Shown here piece by piece: positions 9,242 to 17,495 of a stretch of 64,000 nt of DNA. The position numbers and the translations under genes are program-made. The stretch covers positions 1 through 64,000 of the forward strand of contig NZ_JAQIBB010000057.1 in assembly GCF_027920745.1 (NCBI RefSeq), read 5' to 3'. The DNA is from Gallibacterium faecale. GTDB lineage: Bacteria > Pseudomonadota > Gammaproteobacteria > Enterobacterales > Pasteurellaceae. The notes under the pieces are model-generated. The model saw only the letters and a program-made list of their open reading frames with translations. It made no database searches and was not told the DNA's origin. Position 1 is the stretch's first letter. The number at the start of each line of letters is the position of its first letter.

Positions 9242-11500
9242 TTAGGCAAGTTCTGCACGTAATTTCTTAGTGACTTTCACCATATTTTCTAACGCTGCAA
9301 GGGTTTCTGGCCATCCACGCGTTTTTAAACCACAGTCTGGATTAACCCACAAACGTTCTTTAGGAATCACATTTAACGCTTTACGTAATAAATGTTCAAT
9401 TTCTGCTTCTGCTGGTACACGAGGACTATGAATATCATATACACCTGGACCAATTTCATTTGGATATTTGAAATCAGCAAATGCAGTGAGTAATTCCATA
9501 TCAGAGCGAGAGGTTTCAATTGTGATAACATCGGCATCCAATGCTGCAATCGCTGGCAAAATATCGTTAAATTCTGAATAACACATATGGGTATGGATTT
9601 GTGTGCTATCTTCACAACCGCTAGAAGAAAGACGGAATGCTTGTCCTGCCCAATCTAGGTAAGCCTGCCAATCAGCACGTTTTAATGGTAGCCCTTCACG
9701 AATAGCCGGCTCATCAATTTGGATAACTTTAATACTTGCTTTTTCTAAATCTAAAACTTCATCATTTAAAGCTAAAGCAATTTGTTTACACACAGTTTCA
9801 CGACTAATATCATTACGTACGAATGACCATTGTAAAATTGTGACAGGGCCAGTTAACATACCTTTCATAACACGATTAGTGAGGCTTTGCGCGTAAGTTG
9901 ACCAAGCGACAGTCATAGGTTGTGGACGCACAACATCACCGAAAATAACAGGTGGTTTTACACAGCGGCTACCATAACTTTGTACCCAACCAAATTTGGT
10001 GAAAGCAAAACCATCAAGTAACTCACCAAAATATTCCACCATATCGTTACGTTCTGCCTCACCATGTACAAGAACATCTAAATCTAATTTTTCTTGTTGG
10101 CGAACAACGTATTCAATCTCTTTCTTCATTGCCGCTTCATAATCAGCAGCAGAAAGTTCACCTTTCTTAAATTTTGCACGAGCGTGACGAATTTCCGTAG
10201 TTTGTGGGAACGAACCAATATTGGTAGTTGGTAGTAATGGTAAGTTTAGCCATGCTTTTTGTAGTTTAATACGTTCAGCAAATGGTGATTTGCGTTGATC
10301 TGCATTTGCTGGCAATGCTGCTAAACGAGCTGCAACTTCTGGACGATGAATTACTTTACTATTAGCACGAGCATCAGCTGCGGCTTGGCTTGCTTCTAAT
10401 TCAGCTTGTACTGAAGCACGACCTTGATCTAATGCTTTCTTCAAGATACTTAACTCTTCAACTTTTTGTAAGCAGAATGCTAACCAAGAACGAATATCTG
10501 CATTTAATTGTGTTTCAACGGAAAGATCATAAGGAACGTGTAGCAGTGAACAGCTTGGTGCGATCCATAATCTATCTCCAAAGACTTGTTTTAAAGGCTC
10601 AAGTAAATCTAACTCTTTATTCAAATTAGCACGCCAGATATTACGACCATCAATAACACCAACAGAAAGCACTTTATCGTAATCAGCAAAAGTGGCTAAT
10701 TGTTCAGGAGCACGAACAACATCAATATGTAAACCTGCAACAGGTAATGATTTTAATAAAGCGGCGTGTTCTGCAACAGAACCAAAATAAGTCGCTAATA
10801 AAATTTTTGCTTTGTTAGCAAGACGTGCATATACAGGGGCAAACTGATCTAGCCAAGCTTGAGGGAGATCAAGTGCTAGTGCAGGTTCATCAATTTGAAT
10901 CCAAGTGGCACCTTTTGCGACTAATGCATCAAGAATTTGCTCATAGACAGGTAGGAGTTTTTCTAATAATGATAAACGATCAAAGGTTTCACCTTTTTCT
11001 TTACCAAGATATAAGAAGGTGAGTGGACCGACTAAGGTTGGTTTTGCTTGATAACCTAATGCTTGAGCTTCTTCAAGTTGTTGCACATAGTGAGCTGGGT
11101 TAGCTTTAAATTCTGTATTTTTATGAAACTCAGGGACAAGGTAGTGATAATTGGTATCAAACCATTTTGTCATTTCAATCGCAAATTGACTCTCATTACC
11201 ACGAGCAAGTTGGAAATATTGATCTAATGTTAATGTTTGACTATCAAAACCGAAACGAGCAGGAATAGAACCTGTGGCAACTTGTAAATCTAAAATATGA
11301 TCATAGAAAGTAAAATCAGCGACACTAACAAAATCTGCATTTGCTTCCGCTTGGTGTTTCCAATTTTTTTCACGTAATAGTTTTGCTACGGTTAATAAAT
11401 CTTGTTCTGAAAGTTCTTTGCGCCAATAACGTTCTTGGGCGAATTTAAGTTCACGTTTTGCTCCAACACGAGGGAAACCGGCTAAATGAAATACTGTCAT
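9242..11500 (-). CDS. metE: Cobalamin-independent methionine synthase
   Basis: 752 aa, standard MetE length. It transfers the methyl group of 5-methyltetrahydropteroyl-tri-glutamate to homocysteine in the cytosol. The N-terminal barrel begins FHLAGFPRVGAKRELK. The C-terminal catalytic barrel has LPTTNIGSFPQT, the Zn ligands in THMCYSEFND (His and Cys) and NPDCGLKTRGW (Cys), and LVHGEAERNDMVEYFGE for substrate. It is divergent from metR, and two MetJ boxes lie in the 139-bp gap, so both MetJ repression and MetR activation are expected. The window carries a second, damaged MetE-like gene at 60138-61280. Confidence 0.98.
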   Translation of the reverse strand: MTVFHLAGFPRVGAKRELKFAQERYWRKELSEQDLLTVAKLLREKNWKHQAEANADFVSVADFTFYDHILDLQVATGSIPARFGFDSQTLTLDQYFQLARGNESQFAIEMTKWFDTNYHYLVPEFHKNTEFKANPAHYVQQLEEAQALGYQAKPTLVGPLTFLYLGKEKGETFDRLSLLEKLLPVYEQILDALVAKGATWIQIDEPALALDLPQAWLDQFAPVYARLANKAKILLATYFGSVAEHAALLKSLPVAGLHIDVVRAPEQLATFADYDKVLSVGVIDGRNIWRANLNKELDLLEPLKQVFGDRLWIAPSCSLLHVPYDLSVETQLNADIRSWLAFCLQKVEELSILKKALDQGRASVQAELEASQAAADARANSKVIHRPEVAARLAALPANADQRKSPFAERIKLQKAWLNLPLLPTTNIGSFPQTTEIRHARAKFKKGELSAADYEAAMKKEIEYVVRQQEKLDLDVLVHGEAERNDMVEYFGELLDGFAFTKFGWVQSYGSRCVKPPVIFGDVVRPQPMTVAWSTYAQSLTNRVMKGMLTGPVTILQWSFVRNDISRETVCKQIALALNDEVLDLEKASIKVIQIDEPAIREGLPLKRADWQAYLDWAGQAFRLSSSGCEDSTQIHTHMCYSEFNDILPAIAALDADVITIETSRSDMELLTAFADFKYPNEIGPGVYDIHSPRVPAEAEIEHLLRKALNVIPKERLWVNPDCGLKTRGWPETLAALENMVKVTKKLRAELA

Positions 11501-11542
11501 AATCGCTTCTCCATAATATTTTTATTAAAAATTCTTTCAAAT

Positions 11543-11558
11543 AGACGGCTAAACGTCT
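11543..11558. promoter_or_regulatory. MetJ operator (two abutting met boxes) between metE and metR
   Basis: AGACGGCT (11543-11550) directly followed by AAACGTCT (11551-11558) is two adjacent 8-bp units. Each matches the MetJ consensus AGACGTCT at 7 of 8 positions. MetJ with S-adenosylmethionine binds tandem boxes, so this should repress metE and perhaps metR. A TGAA...TTCA arrangement at 11593-11611 may hold MetR half-sites but is not a clean match. Confidence 0.8.
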
Positions 11559-11639
11559 ATCTGCAATGCAGAATAGCGAAAAATCCTGTATGATGAAAGC
11601 TCATAATTTTCATAAATAAGATGAATTAATTTAATACAG

Positions 11640-12566
11640 ATGAAACCTACTTTTTTAGAACTCCGCCATTTAAAAACATTATTAGCCTTAAAAGAAACTG
11701 GTAGTGTTTCTTCGGCTGCAAAACGTGTTTATCTAACGCAATCGGCACTTTCTCATCAATTAAAATTGATTGAAGAACAATTTGGTTTACCTCTATTTGA
11801 ACGCAAAACGAATCCGTTACGCTTTACAGCAGCAGGAGAACGTTTAATCCAATTAGCTAATGAAGTATTGCCTAAAGTAGCAATGGCAGAACGTGATTTA
11901 GCTCGGGTACAACAAGGCGAGGCTGGGGAATTACGGATTGCAGTAGAATGTCATACGTGTTTTGATTGGCTAATGCCAGCGATGGATGAATTTCGTCAGC
12001 ATTGGGGATTAGTTGAGTTAGATATTGTGTCAGGGTTCCATACTGATCCTGTTGGCTTATTATTAACCGATCGTGCAGATTGGGCTGTGGTTGCTGAAGT
12101 AGAAGAAAATAGCGATGTGATTTATCGTCCATTATTTGCCTATGAAATGGTTGGTATTTGTTCTCGAGACCATGAGTTAGCCTCAAAAGAGGTTTGGCAA
12201 GCAGAAGATTTTATCGATCAAACGATAATTACTTATCCCGTACCAGACGAGATGCTGGATTTATTACGCCAAGTGTTAAAACCAGCGGGTATTAATCCAA
12301 TAAGAAGAACTACTGAATTAACCATTGCAATGATACAATTAGTCGCGAGTAAGCGTGGGGTAGCGGCAGTACCTTATTGGGCTGTTTTGCCTTATTTAGA
12401 GCGTGGATATGTTGTAGCTCGAAAGATTACAGATAAAGGGCTATATAGTAATTTATATGCAGCAATCCGTGCAGAAGATCAGGGGATTGCTTATATTGAT
12501 GATTTTTATGAAACGGTAAAAAATAAAAGTTTTGCCACCTTACCAGGATTAGTGGTTTTAGATTAG
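11640..12566 (+). CDS. metR: LysR-type regulator MetR
   Basis: 308 aa. The N-terminal winged HTH (about residues 5-62, LKTLLALKETGSVSSAAKRV...QSALSHQLKLIEEQFG) is followed by a LysR effector-binding domain. MetR uses homocysteine as co-inducer and activates metE. Divergence from metE is the classical arrangement and supports the specific assignment. The start ATG at 11640 begins MKPTFLELRHLKTL, aligned with the family. Confidence 0.95.
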   Translation: MKPTFLELRHLKTLLALKETGSVSSAAKRVYLTQSALSHQLKLIEEQFGLPLFERKTNPLRFTAAGERLIQLANEVLPKVAMAERDLARVQQGEAGELRIAVECHTCFDWLMPAMDEFRQHWGLVELDIVSGFHTDPVGLLLTDRADWAVVAEVEENSDVIYRPLFAYEMVGICSRDHELASKEVWQAEDFIDQTIITYPVPDEMLDLLRQVLKPAGINPIRRTTELTIAMIQLVASKRGVAAVPYWAVLPYLERGYVVARKITDKGLYSNLYAAIRAEDQGIAYIDDFYETVKNKSFATLPGLVVLD

Positions 12567-12579
12567 GAGAAGAGAGAAG

Positions 12580-13029
12580 ATGTCTTTACAATTCAACGGA
12601 ATTGCATTGTTTCTAGTGGTATTAATTGCATTAGGCGTAGTTGGGCATAACAATTCTATTACGGTAGCCGCGACAGTTTTATTGTTAATGCATGAAACGG
12701 CATTATCTAAATATGTGGTGTGGCTAGACAAATATGGCTTAAGTGTTGGTATTATCATTTTGACGATTGGGGTTTTAAGCCCCTTAGTTTCCGGCAAAAT
12801 TAGTCTGCCTGAAATTAAAGAGTTATTGCATTGGAAAATGTTATTAGCGGTAGTAGTGGGGATTTTGGTGGCTTGGCTTGGTGCACGAGGCGCGACATTA
12901 ATGCTAGGTGCACCAACTTTAGTAACAGGATTATTAATTGGCACAATCATTGGTGTTGCTTTCTTAGGTGGCGTGCCAGTTGGTCCATTAATTGCTGCTG
13001 GGATATTGTCATTAGTTTTAACAAAATAG
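12580..13029 (+). CDS. yeaL: DUF441/UPF0756 family membrane protein (YeaL-like)
   Basis: 149 aa with four hydrophobic helices (about residues 6-35, 50-70, 88-108 and 115-147). It has the family's NNSITVAATVLLLM and GVAFLGGVPVGPLIAAG segments. The function is not established. It starts 13 bp after metR with an AGAAGAGAG ribosome site, so it is probably transcribed with metR. Confidence 0.88.
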   Translation: MSLQFNGIALFLVVLIALGVVGHNNSITVAATVLLLMHETALSKYVVWLDKYGLSVGIIILTIGVLSPLVSGKISLPEIKELLHWKMLLAVVVGILVAWLGARGATLMLGAPTLVTGLLIGTIIGVAFLGGVPVGPLIAAGILSLVLTK

Positions 13030-13157
13030 ATAAGAGAATAGCGGAGCAGATCAGTAAATCAGAGAAAGTTGCTGAAAATAACAACGAATAGACGCTTTAT
13101 CTTATTTTCTACTTGCAACAGTTCGAAACATCCGTATAATTTGCTCCGTTCTTTGTT

Positions 13158-13244
13158 GCCTGGGTGGCGAAATTGGTAGACGCAGCGGATTCAAAATCCG
13201 CCGCCCTTAAAAGCGTGTCGGTTCGAGTCCGACCCTAGGCACCA
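13158..13244 (+). tRNA. tRNA-Leu(CAA)
   Basis: 87 nt including encoded CCA (13242-13244). The acceptor stem GCCTGGG pairs with CCTAGGC with one G-U. The anticodon stem GCGGA/TCCGC encloses loop TTCAAAA with anticodon CAA at 13192-13194. The long variable arm (GCCCTTAAAAGCGTGT) is typical of a class II tRNA-Leu. Its 3' end is the prophage integration site. Confidence 0.97.
13231..13244 (+). repeat. attL core
   Basis: GACCCTAGGCACCA, the last 14 nt of the tRNA, is repeated exactly at 49181-49194. Similarity continues imperfectly through the following terminator: about 34 bp at 13256-13290 recur at 49208-49240. The crossover therefore lies either in the tRNA end or in the terminator. Confidence 0.85.
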
Positions 13245-13267
13245 CTAAAAAGTTTTCAAAAAAAAAG

Positions 13268-13292
13268 ACCGCCGATAAAAAGGCGGTTTTTT
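13268..13292 (+). terminator. tRNA-Leu terminator (attL copy)
   Basis: ACCGCC/GGCGGT stem (13268-13273, 13282-13287) with an 8-nt A-rich loop and six T. A near-identical copy lies beside attR. Confidence 0.85.
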
Positions 13293-13433
13293 ATTGCCTA
13301 AAATACTCATAATATCAACAACTTACGCCAAAAATTAACAAGAAAATATTTCCAATAACACTGTACAGATATACAGTAAATTGCTATTATTTTGTCGTCT
13401 TGATGATCTGAAATGATCTCATTTATTATCTAT

Positions 13434-13463
13434 TTGCACCCAAATTGCACCAGAAATTGCACC
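13434..13463 (+). repeat. Three TTGCACC repeats, likely integrase arm-type sites
   Basis: TTGCACC occurs at 13434-13440, 13445-13451 and 13457-13463, spaced 11 and 12 bp, about one helical turn. One more copy in the same orientation lies just inside attR (49132-49138). This matches the behaviour of tyrosine-integrase arm sites. They lie immediately before the int start codon, so binding might also control int. Confidence 0.55.
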
Positions 13464-13483
13464 CAAAAATAGAGAAAGAAATA

Positions 13484-14485
13484 ATGGCTACATTAACAAA
13501 ACGGAACAACGGCTGGCGAGTACAAATAAGACGAAAAGGCATTTCACGTTCAGCTCAATTTCGCACAAAAGCAGAAGCACAGGCGTGGGCTTTAGAAATG
13601 GAAAGTAAAATTTTCAATGGTGATCTAAATCACATACCAAACATTACATTTTCAGATCTTATTGATAAATACATCAAAGAAATATCCATCACAAAACGAA
13701 GCTATAAAAATGAAGTTATTCGCCTAACAAGGCTTAGTAACAGAAAAATTGGACAAATTAACTTACGTGATTTAGACGAATACCATTTTCAACAATGGAA
13801 AGAAGAACGCCAAAAAGAAGTTAGTATTGCGACGGTATTGCGTGAATGGAATACTTTATCCCACCTATTAAATACCGCAGTAACAGAATGGAAATACCTA
13901 AAAGAAAACCCACTCAAAAACCTAAAAAGACCAAGTCAACCGCCAGAAAGAACACGCCGATTAAGTGAAGAGGAAATAAACAGAATTTTATTTGTTGCAG
14001 ATTATAACAAGCAACAGATCCCAACAACGATACAAAATAGAGTTGCAGCCGCAATGTTATTTGCACTCGAAACCGCAATGCGAGCTGGAGAAATCTGTAA
14101 CGCAAAATGGCAAGATCTCAAAATGGATAAACGGCTATTACATTTACCACAAACTAAAAACGGACATCCTAGAGATATTCCACTATCATTAATTGCAATG
14201 GAAATTATTCAACAAATGGAAAAAATAAAAACTGATGACACTGATCTCATTTTCCAACTAAAGCCAGCACAACTAGATGCCAATTTCCGAAAGTTAAAAG
14301 CAAAAGCAGCATTAGATAATGCAAACTTACATTTCCACGATACCCGCCGTGAAGCGCTAACACGGCTCGCCAAAAAAGTTGATGTAATGACGCTTGCAAA
14401 AATATCAGGGCATAGAGATATTAAAATTCTGCTTAATACTTACTATGCCCCGAATATGGTTGATGTGGTTAAATTACTTGATTAA
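13484..14485 (+). CDS. int: Phage integrase (tyrosine recombinase)
   Basis: 333 aa from the ATG at 13484, preceded by AGAGAAAG; an upstream TTG at 13445 would read through the arm repeats and is less likely. An N-terminal arm-binding region (WRVQIRRKGISRSAQF, residues 11-26) and a SAM-like core-binding domain precede the catalytic domain. The catalytic residues are R200 (AMRAGE), K225, H285-x2-R288 (FHDTRRE), H310 (SGHRD) and nucleophile Y320. It catalyses integration and excision at tRNA-Leu. It overlaps the convergent BRO gene by 4 bp. Confidence 0.95.
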   Translation: MATLTKRNNGWRVQIRRKGISRSAQFRTKAEAQAWALEMESKIFNGDLNHIPNITFSDLIDKYIKEISITKRSYKNEVIRLTRLSNRKIGQINLRDLDEYHFQQWKEERQKEVSIATVLREWNTLSHLLNTAVTEWKYLKENPLKNLKRPSQPPERTRRLSEEEINRILFVADYNKQQIPTTIQNRVAAAMLFALETAMRAGEICNAKWQDLKMDKRLLHLPQTKNGHPRDIPLSLIAMEIIQQMEKIKTDDTDLIFQLKPAQLDANFRKLKAKAALDNANLHFHDTRREALTRLAKKVDVMTLAKISGHRDIKILLNTYYAPNMVDVVKLLD

Positions 14486-15102
14486 ATATTATTTCTAATA
14501 AGAGGTAAAACCCGATTCCAACTTTCATCGCTCCAATGCCCAATCTCAAAATCTTGAGTAATTCGCTGAATAATCGGTTGTGTTCTTTTAAGTTGAGAGT
14601 GATATTCCGTAGCTTGTCCAAAAGCTTGACCTGCTAACGAAGAATTTAATAAATTTAACGGCTTCACCAGGTCTTGACTAAATTTAACCATTCGCAACGC
14701 AGAACGCCAAAGCCAAGCAAGTTCCTTTAATTCCTCTTCCGTAAAATGAATATAGTATTGTTTTACAGGGGTAGTATGTTGATAACGACCCGTTTTTCTG
14801 ATTTGAGGCAAGACTTCCTCAAATACCCAGTTTTGAAATTCTTTTGCCACAGGTTTTTCACTACGGAAAATAATTCGATATAAATTTGGTTCATTAATGA
14901 ATGCTGTTTTTCTCTGTTTCTCATCTTTTGCCAAAGTGTACGCCAAACGTACACCTTGAGGATCTAACATTTGACGTTGAACTCTACGAGAATTTTGGAT
15001 TTCAAAAATTCCACAGACGTCAAGTAAACAAAAGTATGGTTGATTGTTGAAAAGCTCTACACGGACAGGATTGGAATTAAAATTGAAAATTTGGTTTGAC
15101 AT
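14482..15102 (-). CDS. BRO-N domain protein (phage antirepressor-like)
   Basis: 206 aa. A BRO N-terminal domain (about residues 5-105) has PYFCLLDVCGIFEIQN, FINEPNLYRIIFRSEKP and KEFQNWVFEEVLPQIRKTGRY. The C-terminal part is unassigned, with no recognised KilA-C or ANT domain. Such proteins act in phages as DNA-binding antirepressors. It is the last gene of the long minus-strand early operon and converges on int. Confidence 0.85.
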   Translation of the reverse strand: MSNQIFNFNSNPVRVELFNNQPYFCLLDVCGIFEIQNSRRVQRQMLDPQGVRLAYTLAKDEKQRKTAFINEPNLYRIIFRSEKPVAKEFQNWVFEEVLPQIRKTGRYQHTTPVKQYYIHFTEEELKELAWLWRSALRMVKFSQDLVKPLNLLNSSLAGQAFGQATEYHSQLKRTQPIIQRITQDFEIGHWSDESWNRVLPLIRNNI

Positions 15103-15336
15103 AATTTTGTACCTTTTGGATTTAAGTTATTAATCCGAACACTAAGTGGGTGATCGGGGTTCAACTTACCCTCCAAAAGATGGGCGGAACTTATTCAAAT
15201 GTATTGTATGTCGTTCTCTCACCCCGATCTCATCGGATATAACCTAAAATATAGGTACAAAAAACCGCAAATTATCGGAGCGGACGCCGCTTTTGAAAAG
15301 TAAGTGCGGCTATCCTAACCCGATAAAATAAAACTG
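15103..15336 (-). other. Non-coding segment with long inverted repeat
   Basis: There is no supported ORF here. GATCGGGGT (15152-15160) and ACCCCGATC (15221-15229) are perfect inverted 9-mers enclosing about 60 nt. They could form a structured leader ahead of the BRO gene. An SD-like GGAGGG (minus strand, near 15172-15177) lies inside the loop but has no matching ORF. It may be a regulatory RNA; nothing confirms this. Confidence 0.35.
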
Positions 15337-15642
15337 TCAAACTCTCCTCGCCTTTTTCCTCTCTGCATACCGCACTACATCACCTGCAATCCAACGTAAA
15401 CTTGAGCTTTTCTTTCTAATGTCACGCTGTGAAGGAACTTGAACAGGTTGCGGAAAATATGGATCAGCAATTACAGCGCCACGAATATGACGCTCACTTA
15501 ACTTAAAATAAGCTGCAATATCAGCTACTGTCCAAAGCTCTTTACTATCTTCTGTTAGAGGTTCTTTTTGCTGCAGTAATAACGCTTCTACTGCTTGCAA
15601 TTTTTCTAATAGTGCTTGGTTTGTAATTTGTTCCATAATCAC
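15337..15642 (-). CDS. Helix-turn-helix protein, AlpA/excisionase-like (copy 1)
   Basis: 101 aa, identical in sequence to the protein at 16474-16779; only the stop codon differs (TGA here, TAA there). The HTH (about residues 38-60, TVADIAAYFKLSERHIRGA) precedes a basic tail RYAERKKARR. It resembles AlpA/Cox-like DNA-binding proteins that direct excision or transcription, but the exact role is not proven. The copy arose with the 519-bp duplication. Confidence 0.75.
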   Translation of the reverse strand: MIMEQITNQALLEKLQAVEALLLQQKEPLTEDSKELWTVADIAAYFKLSERHIRGAVIADPYFPQPVQVPSQRDIRKKSSSLRWIAGDVVRYAERKKARRV

Positions 15643-15857
15643 CTCACGTTAAACTGGAAACGGCGGGCAATCATCAGTTTTTACTGCTTGATGATTGTTT
15701 TTTGTTTCTGTTGTGGTTGGTTCTTTACTACTCAACATCTGCAACTGCTCACCGATAATCTCAGTAATGTAGTGCGTAACGCCCTGGCTCTCATAACTAC
15801 GAGTTCGCAATTTTCCCTCAACATAGATCTTTGATCCTCGTTTTAAATATTGCTGCA
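15339..15857 (-). repeat. 519-bp direct repeat, left copy
   Basis: Nearly identical (about two mismatches by eye) to 16476-16994, offset 1137 bp. It contains a full HTH gene and the 3' part of ssb. The two copies flank the methylase segment 15858-16475. Confidence 0.9.
15649..15857 (-). pseudogene. Truncated ssb (C-terminal fragment)
   Basis: This encodes the last 69 aa of the SSB found complete at 16786-17187, including the acidic tail DDCPPFPV, with one substitution (K for Q). The OB-fold N-terminus is missing. At the break the sequence switches to the start of a methyltransferase-like gene in another frame, so no functional fusion is expected. Confidence 0.85.
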
Positions 15858-15898
15858 ATTTTACCACCGCAACACGCATCAAGGATTGGTTTTGTCAT
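15858..15898 (-). pseudogene. 5' remnant of a methyltransferase-like gene
   Basis: From the ATG at 15898, after an AAGGA-type site, the frame reads MTKPILDACCGGKI. It then runs out of frame into the ssb fragment and stops. LDACCGG resembles the SAM-binding motif of a phage-borne class I methyltransferase. Only 13 codons remain. Confidence 0.55.
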
Positions 15899-15918
15899 TT
15901 TTTATTATTCCTTTTCTT

Positions 15919-16473
15919 TTACTGTAAATTATTAATATCAATAAAATATGTTTGAACTTTATTATTATATTTTTTGGAACAAGGCGGATAAAAAACGGCT
16001 ATCATTTGTGGTTTATTGTTTCCTTTTACTTTTTCTTTTGTTCGATAATCAAGAAAAGAAATTCGACCACTAGTAATAAAATAAATCTGGCTTGCAAATA
16101 CTTCACAAACTTTAAACCACCTTGTAGATGTATCAATGTTTAATAATATGGCCACTTGATTGTGATTCCGATAACATTCATTAACAGCCTTAATAATAAA
16201 AGGTAATGGATTACAATAAGGTGGATTCATAAACACTTGCTTGTATTTACCCCAATCTGTAATTAATGTGTTCTGTTCTTCAGTTATGAACTCCTCACAT
16301 TTTGTATTTTGCTTATTTGCACAAGCATCAAGATTAAAGTTAAGCCCAGTTAATCGTTGAATATTTTCTACTACCTCTTTTGGTGTGGCCCAGTAATCTT
16401 TCTCTTTTAAATTATCAATAATAAATGGCTTATTAACAGTTAATAAATGTTGATATTCTATTAATTTATCCAT
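15919..16473 (-). CDS. Phage DNA N-6-adenine methyltransferase (Dam-type)
   Basis: 184 aa. The catalytic NPPY motif is in VFMNPPYCNPLPF (about residues 81-93), and YWATPKEVVENIQRLTG with FNLDACANKQNT belong to the SAM region. The length and order match the phage N-6-adenine-methyltransferase family (PF05869), whose members often methylate GATC. It lies between the two 519-bp repeats and abuts the HTH gene with no gap. It could protect phage DNA or mark control sites; a GATC cluster at 48991-49087 is a possible target. Confidence 0.85.
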   Translation of the reverse strand: MDKLIEYQHLLTVNKPFIIDNLKEKDYWATPKEVVENIQRLTGLNFNLDACANKQNTKCEEFITEEQNTLITDWGKYKQVFMNPPYCNPLPFIIKAVNECYRNHNQVAILLNIDTSTRWFKVCEVFASQIYFITSGRISFLDYRTKEKVKGNNKPQMIAVFYPPCSKKYNNKVQTYFIDINNLQ

Positions 16474-16779
16474 TTAAACTCTCCTCGCCTTTTTCCTCTC
16501 TGCATACCGCACTACATCGCCTGCAATCCAACGTAAACTTGAGCTTTTCTTTCTAATGTCACGCTGTGAAGGAACTTGAACAGGTTGCGGAAAATATGGA
16601 TCAGCAATTACAGCGCCACGAATATGACGCTCACTTAACTTAAAATAAGCTGCAATATCAGCTACTGTCCAAAGCTCTTTACTATCTTCTGTTAGAGGTT
16701 CTTTTTGCTGCAGTAATAACGCTTCTACTGCTTGCAATTTTTCTAATAGTGCTTGGTTTGTAATTTGTTCCATAATCAC
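16474..16779 (-). CDS. Helix-turn-helix protein, AlpA/excisionase-like (copy 2)
   Basis: 101 aa, identical to copy 1. It sits 6 bp downstream of intact ssb and directly ahead of the dam-type gene, the likely original position. The start could be either of two ATGs (MIMEQ or MEQ). HTH about residues 38-60 with a basic C-terminus. Confidence 0.78.
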   Translation of the reverse strand: MIMEQITNQALLEKLQAVEALLLQQKEPLTEDSKELWTVADIAAYFKLSERHIRGAVIADPYFPQPVQVPSQRDIRKKSSSLRWIAGDVVRYAERKKARRV

Positions 16780-16994
16780 CTCACGTTAAACTGGAAACGG
16801 CGGGCAATCATCAGTTTGTACTGCTTGATGATTGTTTTTTGTTTCTGTTGTGGTTGGTTCTTTACTACTCAACATCTGCAACTGCTCACCGATAATCTCA
16901 GTAATGTAGTGCGTAACGCCCTGGCTCTCATAACTACGAGTTCGCAATTTTCCCTCAACATAGATCTTTGATCCTCGTTTTAAATATTGCTGCA
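16476..16994 (-). repeat. 519-bp direct repeat, right copy
   Basis: Counterpart of 15339-15857. Recombination between the copies would delete 1137 bp, including the methylase, and leave one intact ssb-HTH pair. Confidence 0.9.
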
Positions 16995-17187
16995 CAATCT
17001 CCGCTAATCGCCCATAAAAAATCACTCTATGCCATTCGGTACGCTCTTTTTTCTGCTGCGTTTCTTTATCTACCCAGTTTTCTGATGTAGCAACGCTCAC
17101 ATTCGCAATCGACCCAGTTTGAAAAATCTTCACGTCAATGTTGCCGATATTGCCGACAATGATCACTTTATTTACTCCAGCCATCAT
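16786..17187 (-). CDS. ssb: Single-stranded DNA-binding protein
   Basis: 133 aa. The OB fold (about residues 4-105) has NKVIIVGNIGN, VSVATSENW, TEWHRVIFYGRLAEIVQQYLKRGSK and IYVEGKLRTRSY. The C-terminus ends DDCPPFPV, close to the DDxPF tip that recruits replication partners. It is phage-borne, sits in the early operon downstream of gpA, and probably coats single strands made by rolling-circle replication. The likely start is the second ATG (17184), which is better spaced from GAGG. Confidence 0.93.
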   Translation of the reverse strand: MMAGVNKVIIVGNIGNIDVKIFQTGSIANVSVATSENWVDKETQQKKERTEWHRVIFYGRLAEIVQQYLKRGSKIYVEGKLRTRSYESQGVTHYITEIIGEQLQMLSSKEPTTTETKNNHQAVQTDDCPPFPV

Positions 17188-17495
17188 TATTCCTCGCTAT
17201 CATATAATTTTGATATTTGTGCAGCGGTTGTTATGTTTTCTTTTTTTAACGCTGCTATTGTTTGTTTTGCTGCATTTAATAACTTGATAGCGTTATCAAT
17301 AGAAACTTTAATATCATCTAAATTATATTCATGATTAAACTCTTCATTTTTTACCTCCTCACCATTAATAAATGTATCTTGCCAGAAATCATACATCTCT
17401 CGACATATATCATCTGCGGTATCTATTTGAAGATATAATTTGCTAATTAATTGTTTTTGTTCTTGAATTTTTCCAATCATTTTCTGTAACCTCAT
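17187..17495 (-). CDS. Small acidic coiled-coil protein of unknown function
   Basis: 102 aa, mostly helical, with heptad-like stretches (KLYLQIDTADDICREMYD; IDNAIKLLNAAKQTIAALKKE). It overlaps the gpA 3' end by 53 bp and its stop overlaps the ssb start, so it is translationally linked within the early operon. I do not recognise the family. Confidence 0.65.
   Translation of the reverse strand: MRLQKMIGKIQEQKQLISKLYLQIDTADDICREMYDFWQDTFINGEEVKNEEFNHEYNLDDIKVSIDNAIKLLNAAKQTIAALKKENITTAAQISKLYDSEE

Noticed and set aside
11593..11611. Perfect MetR box between metE and metR
   Set aside because: TGAA and TTCA are 11 bp apart instead of 5, so only half-sites can be claimed.
13445..13483. N-terminal extension of int from a TTG codon
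   Set aside because: It would translate the TTGCACC repeats, and the ATG at 13484 has a better ribosome site and matches the usual integrase start.
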